Source: Eublepharis macularius
Lineage: Eukaryota > Chordata > Lepidosauria > Squamata > Eublepharidae
Reading direction: 5' to 3'
DNA: 64,000 nucleotides
NCBI RefSeq assembly: GCF_028583425.1
Contig: NC_072792.1
Location: 159,098,676 to 159,162,675, forward strand
The notes below the pieces were generated by a model. It did not search any database. It was not told the DNA's origin and saw only the letters and a program-made list of their open reading frames with translations. A program made the translations under genes and the position numbers. Within the stretch, counting starts at the first letter, position 1, and each line of letters opens with the position of its first letter. This document shows, piece by piece, positions 10,421 through 22,635 of the stretch.

Positions 10421-10699
10421 TCTATACCTCAGGCCTTGCCGTCTCTGTGGTGAGAATCTTATTACACACTCTGCATTGGACATTGATGGGGAGAATCGGC
10501 TCCGTTTGAAACCGGAAGTGTTTAAAGAGCCTTCTCATTTTTTACCTCTATGCTTTAACCGCTCACGCACATTGCGTAGAGGAAAATGTAAGATGCACAG
10601 TCTACGATGAATACACAAAGGGCGTTGCGTTTCTTGCGGAGGGTCCATTGAGCCAAGTCTTGGCTGACTCTACCCCCCCCCCTCGTTTCCAAAAGGAGA

Positions 10700-11287
10700 A
10701 AGCGCCAAAGCAGGATTACAGCTGAACATCAAGAAGACAAAAGTAATTACCACTAAGGAATTACACAGTTATAAAGCTGGCAATGAGGAAATTGAAATTG
10801 TTCAAGATTTTCTATTCCTTGGCTCAATCATCAACCAAAAGGGAGACTTCAATGAAGAAATCAGAAGAAGATTAAGAAAAGCAGCTGTGAGGGAACTAGA
10901 AAAGATCCTTAAAGATAAATATGTCTTTTTGGGCACCAAGATCAAGATAATCTAAACTATGGTATTCTCTATTGCTATGTATGGATGTGAAAGCTGGACA
11001 GTAAAGAAAGTTGACAGGAAGAAAATGGATTCATTTGAAATGTGGTGTGGATACAATGGACAGCCAAAAAGACAAATAAGTGGGTTCTAGATCAAATCAA
11101 GCCTGAATTCTTCGTAGGAGCTAAAATGACAAAACTAAGGCTATCATACTTTTGTCACATCATGAGAAGACAAGATTCTCTGGAAAAATCAGTAATGCTA
11201 GGAAAAGTGGAGGGCAGTAGGAAAAGAGGAAGACCCAAACTGGGATGGCTTGTCTCAGTAAAAGAAGACACGTCTTCCAGTTTGCAG
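10700..11287 (+). mobile_element. BovB-like RTE LINE fragment, 5' piece
   Basis: The plus strand encodes, with frameshifts and a stop, a LINE C-terminal region: LNIKKTKV, FLFLGSIIN, EIRRRLRK, MYGCESWTVKK, SFEMWCG, then HIMRRQDSLEKSVMLGKVEG and RKRGRPKLGW. This block is characteristic of BovB/RTE elements of squamates. The sequence breaks at 11287 and resumes after 12610, so the LINE was split by a later insertion. Confidence 0.75.
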
Positions 11288-12609
11288 TGTTGCCAGCCTC
11301 CCCCTCCAGAATCATGGGCTCTGTTACCTGTGCCTGTCTCCTGCCTCCAGTATTATGAACTCTGATTGCCTGTGCTTGTTTCCTGCCTTCTGAATTATGG
11401 ACTCTGTTATCTGTGCCTGCTCTTTGCATCCCTGAATTATGGACTCTCTCTCTCTCTCTTGCCCTGAGACCCGTGGCATGCCTCATGCTGGGCATGAACT
11501 GTACTTTGGGCCCAGAACTTGGCAGCTAGCAATGACGCCCAAGCAAGGAGGATTCTCTGTGAAACGGACTAGGCGCCCCCTGGCCTGCGCTCCACAGGGA
11601 AGCCACCGCAGAACAGTCCTGGGTCCGCCATAATGCCCAGAGCAGCCTGCCAGCGAGCCCATGAACACACAGAAGCAAACCAGAGGGCAGCCATGTTCTC
11701 AGGCAACAGGCAGTTACTACGGACGGTTCTCCCTGAGTCCACCATTTCACCGCAAGGCTCCTGTCACGTCCAAAGCTATGCCTCGCCCTGATATGCAGAT
11801 CGCTTGCAGCAGCCCAGGGACAGGACTGTACAGGGCGGATAATGGCCGACTGTACAGGGTGGATAATGGATGCTTATCAATACGCCCACTGAACATCAAT
11901 ATTCCAAGCCGATCCCATCAAGTGCAACCTGGCTTCCTGTCAAATCTAATCAACCCACCCAGCATACCTTCCCTTCCCTTTTGTCCCGTCCCCAAGGGTG
12001 TCGCTACCACACAGATTCTAAAGTGGCCCATCAAATTCCTAACATTGGCACATTATATCTTTTGTTGAAAACATCCTGAGAGCCATCATGAGGCACCCCC
12101 AAAGAGCCCCCGCCTCAGGGCACATTTCGGCTATTTAAGCAGGCTCTGCCTGACACTAGGTGCTCGGGGCTCAGTACCATGCCCAGTGCCCGGCGCCATG
12201 CTTGGCCAGGCGCTGCGCCCCATCCCCGACCCAGATGGACCCTCTGCGTGTATGGTGCTGGCATTATACACTGCAGACCCCTCCATCCCCGCTGCTGGAA
12301 TCTCTGCTTCTCGCCATGATCAGGTGATGTATTGCCTCTCTGCCATCGATCTCAAGTGGGAACCTGCTAATGCAAATGTCTCTGTAACTCTTTCCATCCT
12401 TTATTTCTGAGTTCTTGTATGTCTGCTGTATGTAAGTGCTATGTCAGGCATATGCAACTCTTTTAGTAAACATTATTTGAATATTAGCCTCCTCTTTCTT
12501 GTCTGAGTAATCTGAAGGACTGACTCTGGTATACATTGGTTAAAGATCTTTGCTAGCTCAAGCCAGACTGCTTGCTAATTTCCCCTATAAAATAGCAGTT
12601 CTGGTAACA
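11288..12609 (+). mobile_element. Probable solo LTR inserted in the BovB LINE
   Basis: A 1.3-kb block interrupts the LINE. Its ends form an imperfect inverted repeat, TGTTGCCA at 11288 and TGGTAACA at 12602-12609, with LTR-like TG...CA termini. Inside are a TATA-like TATTTAA at 12132-12138 and an AGTAAA polyadenylation-like signal at 12465-12470, in the order promoter then poly(A), as in an LTR. No protein-coding retroviral region is present. No convincing short target duplication was found, which lowers confidence. Confidence 0.5.
11309..11458 (+). repeat. Tandem repeat of about 42 bp, roughly 3.5 units
   Basis: Units begin with GAATTATGGACTCTGTTA-like sequence and continue CTGTGCCTG, TCCTGCCT. 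Starts lie near 11309, 11350, 11392 and 11434. It sits in the 5' part of the putative LTR and ends in a short (CT)n run. Confidence 0.65.
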
Positions 12610-12695
12610 ACAACGTCTGAGCAAGTCTGTTAATGATAGGACATTTTGGAGGTCTCTCATTCATAGGTCAGAGGTGACTTGATGGCACATAGCAT
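12610..12695 (+). mobile_element. BovB-like LINE, 3' terminal piece
   Basis: TGAGCAAGTCTGTTAATGAT at 12618, then GACATTTTGGAGG and the terminal AGGTGACTTGATGGCACATA, which is the BovB/Sauria-SINE 3' tail. It continues the LINE interrupted at 11287. Confidence 0.65.
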
Positions 12696-13104
12696 ACATC
12701 TATGGAAACCCAAGAGGTTTTAAATAAGTAGATCGTTTAGTGCCGTTTTCTGACCTCATAAGAATCATTATAAATTTCCATTTGAAACCTGGGCATCAAA
12801 GCATATTAGATGCAAAGAGGGGGGACAAACCTGTGATCATCATCATAAATATATATGTATGATATGAAGCACGCTGGTGCTTAGGCTATGAGACGTGGGA
12901 GATTTGGATTCAAACCCCTACTGACTCACTGGGCTGTAAAGTTCATTGGGTGACTTCTGCACCAGCTGAAGCTACCTCAAGGGGCGTGTTGTATGCAATG
13001 GGGAGGGGGATAGGAATTCTGGGTCCACCACTCTGAGTTCCTTGAAGAAAGGAAGGGATTGAAATGCAAAGGTGGGGATTGCCAGCTGTGCATGATTTCA
13101 GATG
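12696..13104. other. Intergenic; degraded SINE at about 12870-12960
   Basis: A short tRNA-SINE-like stretch (GATTTGGATTCAAACCCC, CACTGGGCTG) lies at 12900-12955. Nothing else is recognised. Confidence 0.4.
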
Positions 13105-13704
13105 TGTTATAGATGAATAGGTGGGAAGTGGCTTTCTTTGTGGTGGCCCCTACCCTATGGAACGGCCTGCCTGAGCAAGTCAGGAGAGCCCTCACTCTCC
13201 TGGCTTTCCAGAAACGATGCAAAACCAAATTATTCAAAAAGGCTTTTTGCTCAGATAGGAGGGCTGAATTGTAGGGAGGGGATCTTAGATGATCCACTAA
13301 TGAGTTAGGAACCACAGACCTCACCACTATGTTGTATTGGATTCCTGCAAATGCTGTGTCTTTGTGAACTTGTATCAATTTGGTTCAGCTGCGAACCAGC
13401 ACTCTACTGGTTCGAATCCCACTACTGCCATGAGTTCAGTAGGTGGCCTTGGGTAAGCCACTCCTCTCAGCCCCAGCTCCCCAGCTGTATTGTGGGGATA
13501 ATAATAACGCAGACTTGTTCACTGCTCTGGGTGAGGCATTAATCTGTCTAGAAGAGTGGTGTATAAGCACAGTTATTATTATTATTTACCCTATGGCATT
13601 GTTTATTGAAATGTTCTTGATATTGACTGTACTTAACTCACCCTGTGTAATCTGCCTTGAGTCTCAGTGAGAAAGGTGGACCATAAATGACATAAATAAA
13701 TAAG
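13105..13704 (+). mobile_element. L2 LINE 3' end interrupted by a CORE/MIR-like SINE
   Basis: 13110-13366 encodes the usual L2 C-terminus (VVAPTLWNGLPEQVRRALTL, then FQKRCKTKLFKKAF). The 3' tail TGTAATCTGCCTTGAGTCTC with ATAAATAA lies at 13645-13704. Between them, 13372-13583 is a tRNA-derived SINE with a box-B-like GGTTCGAATCC and a (TTA)n end. Confidence 0.65.
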
Positions 13705-13705
13705 C

Positions 13706-16309
13706 GCCACTGAGAAGTGGTGTACCATAGTGCAGACTAATTCCTCACACATTTTCTCATAGTGCAGCAGCACAGCCATACTGAGTTAGAATTATGTAAC
13801 TTTTTTTGATGAAAACACGATATTCGCATACAAAGAAGGCACAATGGGTGTTTATGCAAAGGGAATGGAGATCTGCTCCATTGAGTGTTCCTTGTTTCCT
13901 CTGCGTATGTCACAAAATCAGCAAACCCAGTTCCTGTTACAGTGCATTCAGTTTTGCTTCCACCGGTCTCATATCTTGCATAATAGTACAGTGATACCAA
14001 ACATTTAACAATGGTATTTAGTCTCAGTGGTAACCATGACTCGGCAATCAAGTTTTGTAAGATGCTGGCTCTCTTCCAGAAGTGTTGCAACATAACAAAC
14101 ACACAGAGCACAGCCAAATGTGGAGACCTGATGTAATGTCTGATTGAGCTACTTTTTCACAGAGCACAATGTTTTAAATCAGCAAATATTTCTACCCCAT
14201 ACACACACACACACACACACACACAAATCTGCAAAGTGAGGAAACACATTTTCACTTTGGCCTTGTTCTTGGCCCTTTGGCAAATAAGAATGAAAATGGC
14301 TTGCTCTTGTTTAGGCTTAACAGCCAAGGGCAACCCTTGGGAGCTTCTGGGGGCAGGGCTGGGCATTAAGTGGAATCATGTGATTCCATGTGACTGACAT
14401 CATGATGTCACTTCCAGTAATGTGATGTGTCACATCTCACTGGGGATGCTCTATCAATCCTCCAATATTCTGTGGTAAAACCATAGAAGTTTTTTTTTTT
14501 TAGAATTTGAGAGATTGCTAATGTCAGGGCTTGTCGCTGCTGCTGCTGGGCAGGGCTGGCCCTGACATCAGAGGGGTGCCAGGGATGCTGCAGGACCCTG
14601 CTCTGTGGAAGGAGGGGTGGTATACATCACCCAGACTCCCTCTCAGTCCACTCGCTGGCCTGCTCAACCTGGCATGCTCACCCCCTGCATCCTCCATCAT
14701 CTCTCAAAACTCTCCTCCAAGCCTCCACTCTCACACTGGTCCACTCCACACCATCACCCCAGAGCTCTCCCCAGCCAGCCTTTATAGGGCCTTCTCTCAC
14801 CGCCCCGCCCTCCTTGCAGGTCCTGCCTGCCCGGCCACACCCCTCCCTGGCCTTCCAGCGTTGGCCTGGGCTGTCTCAAGATGCTGCAGTTGGGGTAGCT
14901 GGCTGTTCTGCCTGGATCAGCAACAGCTGCGTCATGTAGGCTGGCTGCCAGGCCTCTCTGGCTGAGCTGATTACTGAAGGTAGGCCCAGCTGTGTCCCCT
15001 TGGCTGGCTGCCCAGCTCTTCCCACAGAATGCCTTCAGCAGCTTCGCCTGGAGGGGCCTGGTTCTGAGCATCTCCTGAGCCAGGTTGCTGTCTTCAGGCT
15101 GACAGGGAGGGTGGGGCGTGGATCTGAGCTGCTGTGGCTGCTTCTCCTCTCTGCCAGGTAAGAGCTCTGTTTGGGCAGCTGCTGGGTCCCTATTCTCCCT
15201 ACTTTTGCCCTCTCCCTCTGCTCTGCTGAGCCCCCTATCGCCCCCCTGGAGGGTGGATCTAGCTCGTGCCTCTCTGCCTCCTCTACCCCTCTGAGCCCTG
15301 GCCCTTTGCCCCTTTCCCCGGGTGTAGGTGGGTTCTGACCCTGGTTGCTGGCTGGGGTGGCAGGGCTGCTGTCTCCCAGTTGCCTCCCTCCCAGCAAGTC
15401 CGGGGGCTGAGGCCCAGACCCTGGACAGCTAAAATATTCCCACAATGCTACAACATCATCTCCAGTTATGCAACCAGAAGTGACATCACACATCACTGCA
15501 ATGCACTTTTGGGACCCAACTTCTCCCACTGTTGCACTAAATAACAGTGGGGAACCAGAGGATATAGCAGAAGATCTGGTCCCTCTAGTCCCACTACATG
15601 ACCCAAGGAGCCATCTCATGGTCTTAGGCTCTATAAAATGTGGACTTGCAAGCTGATTCTTGAGCGTGGTCAAGCTGGTTACCTATAAGGACCTGTCCCA
15701 ACCTCCTGGAACTTGATTCTGGTTCATTAAGTTTGAACTGTTTATCTGTACTTCGGACTCCTTAATGTACTTCGGACTCCTAAACCTCCTTCTCGATTCT
15801 GGCCTTGCACTTGAGATTCCTGAACTTTAGCAGGACCTTGATTTGGCTTCATGCCACTGACCTGTGCCAGGAGTTCTTCCACTTTTGAGCAACTTGGAAA
15901 AGGGACGGAATAAAAATGTCATAATTGCTCTGATCACCTATTGGCTAGGTTTACCCATGTGACTAATTCTGGACCAAGAAAATGCACTACTTAAGGTGGG
16001 AGGCGGGGAGAGAAGTACTGCAGCAGGCAGGGGAAACAATGTCAGCAAATACGGTTATTTTTAAAAGTGATAGTCTAGTAATTAAATTTCATCCCCAGGG
16101 GATTTTTTTTGTACCTTTGAAATCATGACATTGGGCCCAAAAATGGTAACCAGAGAAACCGGTTTGGGCACACCTTTAATAATGCTGGCAACTGCAGTAG
16201 AGATCTTGGGTCGCTGCCTGACAGCTGTGGTCAAATGGCTGAAAGCAACAAATGGCCATGGAACGTAGACAAGATGAGAGTGACGCCGGATGGGAAAGCA
16301 GACATCTTG
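13706..16309. other. Intergenic; GC-rich block at 14520-15440 of unknown nature
   Basis: No gene recognised. 14340-14520 and 15440-15560 share TGACATCA/TGTCACTTCC-type motifs and a CCATAGA motif also seen at 20930-21010, suggesting a dispersed element whose middle (14520-15440) is GC-rich and carries chance open frames on both strands (for example 15035-15673, minus). A small palindrome, TGTCAGGG...CCCTGACA, lies at 14523-14570. Confidence 0.4.
14199..14225. repeat. (AC)n microsatellite
   Basis: About 13 uninterrupted AC units. Confidence 0.95.
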
Positions 16310-17315
16310 AGTGAAAGTGTGCTCCCTGCTTTTCAGTGGCATTCAGCTGACCTTTGCAGAGTTAGTTGAAAGCTTAGTGCTGCAGCTAGAGAAACATGTA
16401 AATGCAGCTGCAAAAACAGGCTTTCTTCTAATTCAGTCTAAGATGGCCTGCTACCTTGACATGGCTGATCTGGCCACTTTGGATCCACACCATAGTAATA
16501 TTCAGATAGTCTACTGTAATTCACTCTGCATGGGTCTCCCCACAAAGTCAACTCATAGACTCCACTTGGTACAGAATGCAGCTGCTCAATTATTATTGGG
16601 AGCTAGGCAGAGCATGCATATTACTCCCATTCAACAGTCACTCAATTGGCCACCTATCAGATACTAGGCTCAGTTCAAGGTATTGGCTATCACATGCAAA
16701 GCCCTTCATGGCCTTGGCCCCTTATTTCTGAAGGTCTTTCTTCCTACGCTCTGCCAGAGCAGCTTGGCTCATCTGAGCAGGGCCTTCTGCCGGTACCACC
16801 CTGCAAATGGGCAAAACCAACGTGTTTGTATGGTTGCTTTCTCTGTTGCGGCACTCACCTTATGGAATGGCCTGCCTAATGAGGTTAGGAGGGCTCCCAC
16901 TCTCCCAGCTTTTCACAAACTGCAAAAATGAATTTCATTCATTCATTCATTCATTCATTCGTTCGTTCGTTCGTTCGTTCGTTCGTTCAACTTATATACC
17001 CCCTCTTTTCCATGTCCATAGGTAGGAGGGCTATGCTGTAAGGAAATGATACAGAGAGATGCTGTGGTTACGGGGCTGTGAATGATATCTACTGGGTAGC
17101 TTCTGCATCGTTTAATGTGTCATGTCTTAATCGCTTATGCTTTGTTTCAGTACTGTGTCATCTCTGTGTTCAGATTTCTGTTTGTATTCAAATTTCTGCG
17201 ATCCGTACCCTATTACATTGTTAATGAATGTCCAAGCCCTTGATTGTATTGACTCATGCTATGTAATCTGCCTTGAATCTCAGTGAGAAAGGCAGACTAT
17301 AAATATCACAAATAT
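16310..17315 (+). mobile_element. L2 LINE 3' fragment split by a microsatellite
   Basis: Encodes in broken frames the L2 C-terminal half: LHLVQNAAAQLLLGARQ, then HITPIQQSLNWPPI, ALHGLGPLF, then ALTLWNGLPNEVRRAPTLPA. After the tetranucleotide run it resumes with the L2 tail TGTAATCTGCCTTGAATCTC near 17262. Confidence 0.75.
16933..16989. repeat. Compound (ATTC)n(GTTC)n microsatellite
   Basis: About six ATTC units followed by about seven GTTC units. The switch between the two runs is clean. Confidence 0.95.
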
Positions 17316-18678
17316 TTTTTTAAAAAATATGCCATAACAATATGCCATAGCATTTTGGGTCGGGAAAATTTCTCTTGGACTTTTCACCTCTGAGTTAAGG
17401 CGGTACCATCTTGAGGGAGGTGGAAATGAATCTGCTGGTCTGAAATTCTTTGGCAGATTTGACCATATGAGCAGAACCACTTGTTTGATTATTGTTTTTT
17501 TAATTCTAATAAATGCGTGGGGGGAGGCTATAGTTTCCAGTGGAAGAGTCAGGATAGGGAATTTATAACATTTCCTCTGTGTAATCCACCCACCCCCTCC
17601 CCCTGGGCTTGAAAATCATTCACTCCAAGCTGCTTTTACACCCACTGGGAGAAAAGGATAGGTACTCATATTTTTCCTATCGGAGATAACATACTAGAAA
17701 AGCAGGTTTGAATTTTAGTGGTGGTGGTGGAAACAATATGGGGAGAAGGCTTAAAAGCCCCTCTGCCTCCTTGCTGGTCTTCTCCCTCCTAAAACTGCAG
17801 TCACTGGGGCTGCAAACTGTGAAAATCGGTCATTTGAAACTATCACAGAACTACATGTACTGTGTATTTCTGTGTTGGCCCTAATAGAGGTTGGAAACAG
17901 CCATTGTCTTAGGTGGGTTATCTCTTCTAGGGGTGGACATTCTTGGCTTGTCTAGTTACAGGAATCAGCATGTTTGCTCCTAAGGAATGAGTCTTGCTAA
18001 GTAATAGCTATCTCTACATTCAGGATCCTTTCATATTTTAACCTCACCTGCTACAAAAGGCTTTTCCTGCACTACTCTGATTCCTGGTGTTTATCCATGC
18101 TCTTCAGTGCACACTTCACGTATCTGACAAAATGTGTGTTTCTCGATAAAGAATGGCATTGAAATGGATATATTAGTCTTTAAAATACTACAAGGTTATT
18201 TTTGTTTTCTGCTACAATAGACTTTTCTGGGAAATCCCATGTGTAGTTTCCTAATGGATTATAGTTATCTGTTTCAAATACTTGGCTTTCTCCCCTCCCC
18301 CACCCTTACCCCCGCAGTACTTATTCACCTCAAATCCAAAATCTTTAATGAATCACAGCTTAGCATGGCATGTAATAAAATCCTTTGCCAACAGGGGGCG
18401 CGGCACGATAAGAAAGGACTACTTTCTGTACAGAATTATGCCTATTATATTGTGGGCAATATCCTTCAGGGTTTGCCATATGAAAATAATATGCTGAGCG
18501 AGATGCCCCTTGTAGCATGCATGACCAAACAAGTCTCATAGCTGGCATACCTCACTAAAGAACGGCTGAAATCATAAAAACAAAGTGTATATTAACTTGC
18601 TGTCCAGAAGACAACCCTCACATCTTGTTCCACTTTTCCTCCAAGGTCTTCAGGGTAGCTGCTGAGGCTGAGATGTGC
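17316..18678. other. Intergenic, no recognised feature
   Basis: Mixed AT-rich sequence. No exon-like open frame with splice sites and no clear repeat family seen. Confidence 0.5.
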
Positions 18679-19046
18679 ATAATAATAATAATAATAACAA
18701 CAGCATTTGATTTATATCCCACCCTTCAGGACAACTTAATGCTCACTCAGAGTGGTTTACAAAGAATATTATTATTGTATTGTCGAAGGCTTTCACGGCC
18801 GGAGAACAATGGTTGTTGTGGATTTTCTGAGCTGTATACATGGCTATACAGCCCAGAAAATCCACAACAACCATATATTATTATTATCCCTACAACAATC
18901 ACCCTGTGAGGTGGGTGGGGCTGAGAGAGCTCTGGAAGAGCTGTGACTGACCCAAGGTCACACCTGGCTTCAAGTGGAGGTGTGAGGAATCAAACCGATT
19001 CTCCAAATTAGAGTCCTGCCACTCTTAACCACTACGCCAAACTGGC
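18679..19046 (-). repeat. tRNA-derived SINE interrupted by palindromic copy C
   Basis: Read on the minus strand: GCCAGTTTGGCGTAGTGG, a box-B-like region, CAGGTGTGACCTTGGGTC, then the CCTGAAGGGTGGGATATAAA end and a (TTA)n tail. It is the same family as 42200-42455 and 46612-46865. The uninterrupted copy at 42200 shows that 18777-18885 is extra sequence. Confidence 0.75.
18766..18885. mobile_element. Palindromic Penelope-like insertion, copy C (98 bp)
   Basis: Flanked by ATATTATTATT at 18766-18776 and 18875-18885 (low complexity, so weaker as a target duplication). It is in the opposite orientation to copies A and B: the single-arm tail GTATTGTCGAAGGC comes first, then a 30-bp arm GGTTGTTGTGGATTTTCTGA..., a 3-bp loop near 18840 and the matching arm. 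The ribozyme region is entirely absent. Confidence 0.7.
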
Positions 19047-19300
19047 AAAGATTAGGGAGAGGAAGTTTCTTACTTCTCTCCCCTTGGACCACTTTCCTGC
19101 TGAAACCCCCAGCCCCTTTGCTGCACCCAAATCCAGACATGTAGATAATGCTCTCTAGTCTAGCACCCCTGAGATCAGCAGCCAAAGATGGTAACGGAAG
19201 TGTAGCAATCCAAATGTACTGTTATGTTGAGCAAGCAGAGGAAGCAAGCCAGGCTTCTCTTATGCTACCAAGCACTACTATTTATGCTAGGCATGGCCAA

Positions 19301-19484
19301 TAGGGTTGCCAACTGCCTGGAGGGGGAAAAAAGTCCTGTAACTTTAATAGAAGCTTAACAGGGTTTGATTTACCAGGTGATGCTGTTTACCTCCCTTCCA
19401 AGAAAAGCTTCCTTTGCCCATTTCCACACATTAAGCAGCTATTAAAGGAACAGGACATTTCTCTCCAGGCAACTGGCAACCCTA
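19301..19484. mobile_element. TIR element (MITE-like), about 180 bp, TA flanks
   Basis: Terminal inverted repeats GGGTTGCCAACTGCCTGGAG at 19303 and its near-complement ending GGCAACCC at 19482 (one mismatch in about 20), flanked by TA on both sides. Non-coding. Confidence 0.7.
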
Positions 19485-20499
19485 CTGGCCATTGCAGAGA
19501 TTTCCTATTACCTGCTAACCACAGGAGCTGGTGTACTCTGCCCTATACTCTTCTGCAGAGGACTCTCATGTGTAAGCATACACAATCCACTGGCCTCTGA
19601 CTAGGCTAGGAGTTGATTTCCTAACAGAGGTGATGCTGGGAAAACAGCTGCTTGGGTATTCCACAGTAGCTCAGAGTGGGCACATGGTGTGGGAAGGAAA
19701 TCATTCCACCACCGCCCTTTTCTTTCAGGTGTTCCACTTCCGTTGCTGTTATTAGCCTTCTTTAAAGGGGGTGGGGGGTTACTAGCCTACTAGGCTAAAA
19801 CACCACCAAGTGTGATTGTGCCAGGTTCAGTCAGCAAAACTCTGCAGCCTCCCCAGCTCCCATGCCACAAACCCCATCCAGACCCCACACAGCTGGGATG
19901 GCATTTTAAATGGGGATGCATTCCAACATGGAAACCCTCACTGTCATTCTGGAAAGGTGTCCTCTAAGAACAGCTGTTACTGCCTGCTGTTTCGCCATGT
20001 TTGTATTGGCTGTTGGCCCCTTCAATATGAACTGCAGTGGATTCATACCCAGCATGCTCTGGATTAACCGGTTTGTGGGCTGAGCCATGAGTTGACTATC
20101 AGGCAGCTAATTAAGATCAGAATTAGATAGCTGCATGCTACAGCCTGATGCACAAAGCCTGAAGGATTCCCTACCTTGCATTTCTCAGCTGACTGCAGCT
20201 GGTGCCAATGGCATGCTACGGAGCCAGGCTGGAAAATTTTCAGCGCAGAGTAATAAGAGTTTAATTAGAATAATATTCATGAGATAAGAATCTCAGCTTG
20301 CACAGGGCAGCATTTATTAGATTAATATCTTGCTGTTTTTCTGTGACAAAACTTGACACAGTGGTCTCTGCTGCAAGCTCTGGCCAGGCCCAGACCTGCT
20401 TAGCTTCCTGCACAGATGCTGTAATGTCCTTGTATAGAGCTATGATGATACAGCCTCTTGACTGGAATACTGTGTGCAGTAATGTGAAGGCAAAGACTA
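19485..20499. other. Intergenic, no recognised feature
   Basis: No gene or clear repeat family seen. Confidence 0.4.
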
Positions 20500-21365
20500 T
20501 GAAGATGATCAAGGGGTTGGAACACTTTTCCTATAAGGCTGGAGAGTCTGTGACTTCTCAGTCTAGAAAAAGATGGCTAATGGGGGAAATAAGAGAGGTT
20601 TATAAAATCATGCATGAGAATAAATAGAGCGAGCTTTCTCTTCCTCTCCCAAAAGAATACAACTTGGGTCACCTAATGAAGTTAATAGGCAATAGGTTCA
20701 GGAAAAGAAATACTTCTTTACTCAATGAGTAATTAAATTGTGAATCTTACTGCTAGTGGATGCAGTGACAGACGGCCGTTAGCAGAGATGGCTTTAAGAG
20801 GGGATTAGATTCATGGAACAGAGGTCCATCAATGGTTATGCTCGCTGGGAGCAAGAATTCTCAGCTGGACAGCAGGAGAAAATAGGGGGAGAATGGGGGA
20901 GTGGATGCCAGTGTACCAACGCTCTGATGTCACTTCCAGAACAACCAGAAGTGATGTCAATGCATTGCCGGCAACACTGTAGCAAATGTTCAAAAATATA
21001 TGGTTAAACCATAGAGCTTTGGCTAATGCTAGAGTGTTGCCGACAATGTGCTGGTGTTATGTCCAGTTGCAACTGGAAGTTACATCAGCATGTTGCTGGT
21101 GACATCATTATTTCACCAGCAAGGCCTCACTTTGGAAGATGAGTCTCTCACTGGTTGCCAGCCTTGTGCTGCCAACCCTAATGGCTACTAGCCATGGTGA
21201 CTAAAGGGAACCTCCATGTACAGAGGGTGCAAACCTCTGAATATCAGTGCTCGGAGGCTACATCAAGGAAAGGCCTTTGCTTCTATGCCTTATTTGTTGG
21301 CTCTTGAAGACAACTGTTTCAGCCATTGTGTGAAACAGGATGCTGCACTGGATGGATGACTGATC
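20500..21365 (+). mobile_element. CR1/LINE-like 3' fragment split by another insertion
   Basis: 20510-20835 reads like a LINE C-terminal region (EHFSYKAGE, then GEIREVYKIM, then GGGTCACCTAATGAAGTTAA). 21180-21365 continues with TGACTAAAGGGAACCTCCAT and GTGTGAAACAGGATGCTG. Between them (about 20840-21180) is a dispersed non-coding element with repeated TGATGTCACTTCC/GGAAGTTACATC motifs. Confidence 0.5.
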
Positions 21366-21715
21366 TAGGCTTACCAGTTGCCCTCCTGCAGCGGACAAGC
21401 TCCCACTCCTGCCTTCTTTTGCTCACGTTCAAGCAATGGAGCATCTGAAGAAAAAATGGAGGAAATGCTGACACATACAATGTGACGTCACTTCTGAGTG
21501 TGTATTGCTTTTGCGACATTCTAGGAATCTACCCAATTTCTATGGTCTTTACTACAGATATTTGGGGCATTCCTGGAACATTGCAAGGAGGCTGTGACAT
21601 CACTTCCAAGCTGTCATCCAGAAGTGACATCACAGCATCCACATTACTCTCCCTCCCCAGGCCCCGTTCCCCAAAAGCTCCTGGGATTGCCAGGTACATT
21701 GGAAACCCTACACTG
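21366..21715. repeat. Dispersed non-coding element with TGACATCACTTCC motifs
   Basis: Starts ACCAGTTGCCCTCCTGCAG and ends GGGATTGCCAGGTAC, with several TGACGTCACTTC and AGAAGTGACATCAC motifs in inverted pairs. Looks like a MITE of the same group as 20840-21180. Boundaries are approximate. Confidence 0.4.
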
Positions 21716-22635
21716 GTCTAATCCATGGGCTCTTCTTGTATTTTTATTTCCCTTAGTTTAAACTGTACCCTGGACACAGTTCAGCATGCCCTAGCATGGT
21801 TAACAAATCTCAGTCAAGAACAGAGAGTGAGCCTTTATACCTTCTTTTTCTTGTTGCCCCAGGAAGAGTAAAAGAAAGTTCTGATTGTTTGTGTTTCTCC
21901 ACTTCCTAATAGTAGCAGAAAAGGGAGGAGATTTATTATTTAGTTTGAACGTTTATATGCTGCCTCTCACCAGATACCAGCTCAAGGCAGCTCACAAAGT
22001 AAAAACATAATAATAATCATCAATATATCTAATTGTCAACATGGCCTCATCCATGGATACTTAAATCCTAAGAGTGGAACCATGAACAGACAGGAGAGTT
22101 CTTTCTACAAACTTGAGAAAAGCCTAAGGTTTGTAGAACAATCTGAAATCGAAATAAATAAATAAATAAAATGGGGGGTCTACCCCCCCAAATAATAGAG
22201 GCAGTGCCTGTACCTTTAAGAAATGAATGCCCTCTTAGAACTCAGTGGCCATAGTAGTTGCTAGGTAATTACGTTAATAATACCAGCTTTCAAACCTTGG
22301 TTTCTGTCGGTAAAGGCAGGAAGGCCCATTTCAGAGCTATTTTGGCCTTCCATTCCACCCCTGCTCCCTACCCTCCTGCCCTGGACGGACAACTCATTAA
22401 GCAACTTGCTATCGTGCAATTTATACAACTCACTCAGATGTGGTGCTGGCTACAACTTAATGCCACACAGCTCGCCTGGAACCATCAGCAGCTTTCAAAC
22501 ATCTTGCACAATTTGGCGAGGCCTGGCAGTGGCCACTATAAAACTCACCTGAGCAACTTGCTACTGCACAACTTTTGCAACTTGGCCAGATTTTTCCCAA
22601 GGGAGAGGCTGCCAGGAATGGTGGAGGGGGAGCCA
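21716..22635. other. Intergenic; LINE-tail-like bit at 21950-22030 and (AAAT)n at 22155-22170
   Basis: 21955-22030 resembles the CAAGGCAGCTCACAAAGTAA end of a LINE/SINE family. The rest is unassigned. Confidence 0.35.

Noticed and set aside
14531..15673. Several long open frames on both strands (144-212 codons)
   Set aside because: Pro/Ser/Gly-rich, mutually overlapping, in a GC-rich repeat-like block; no family resemblance.
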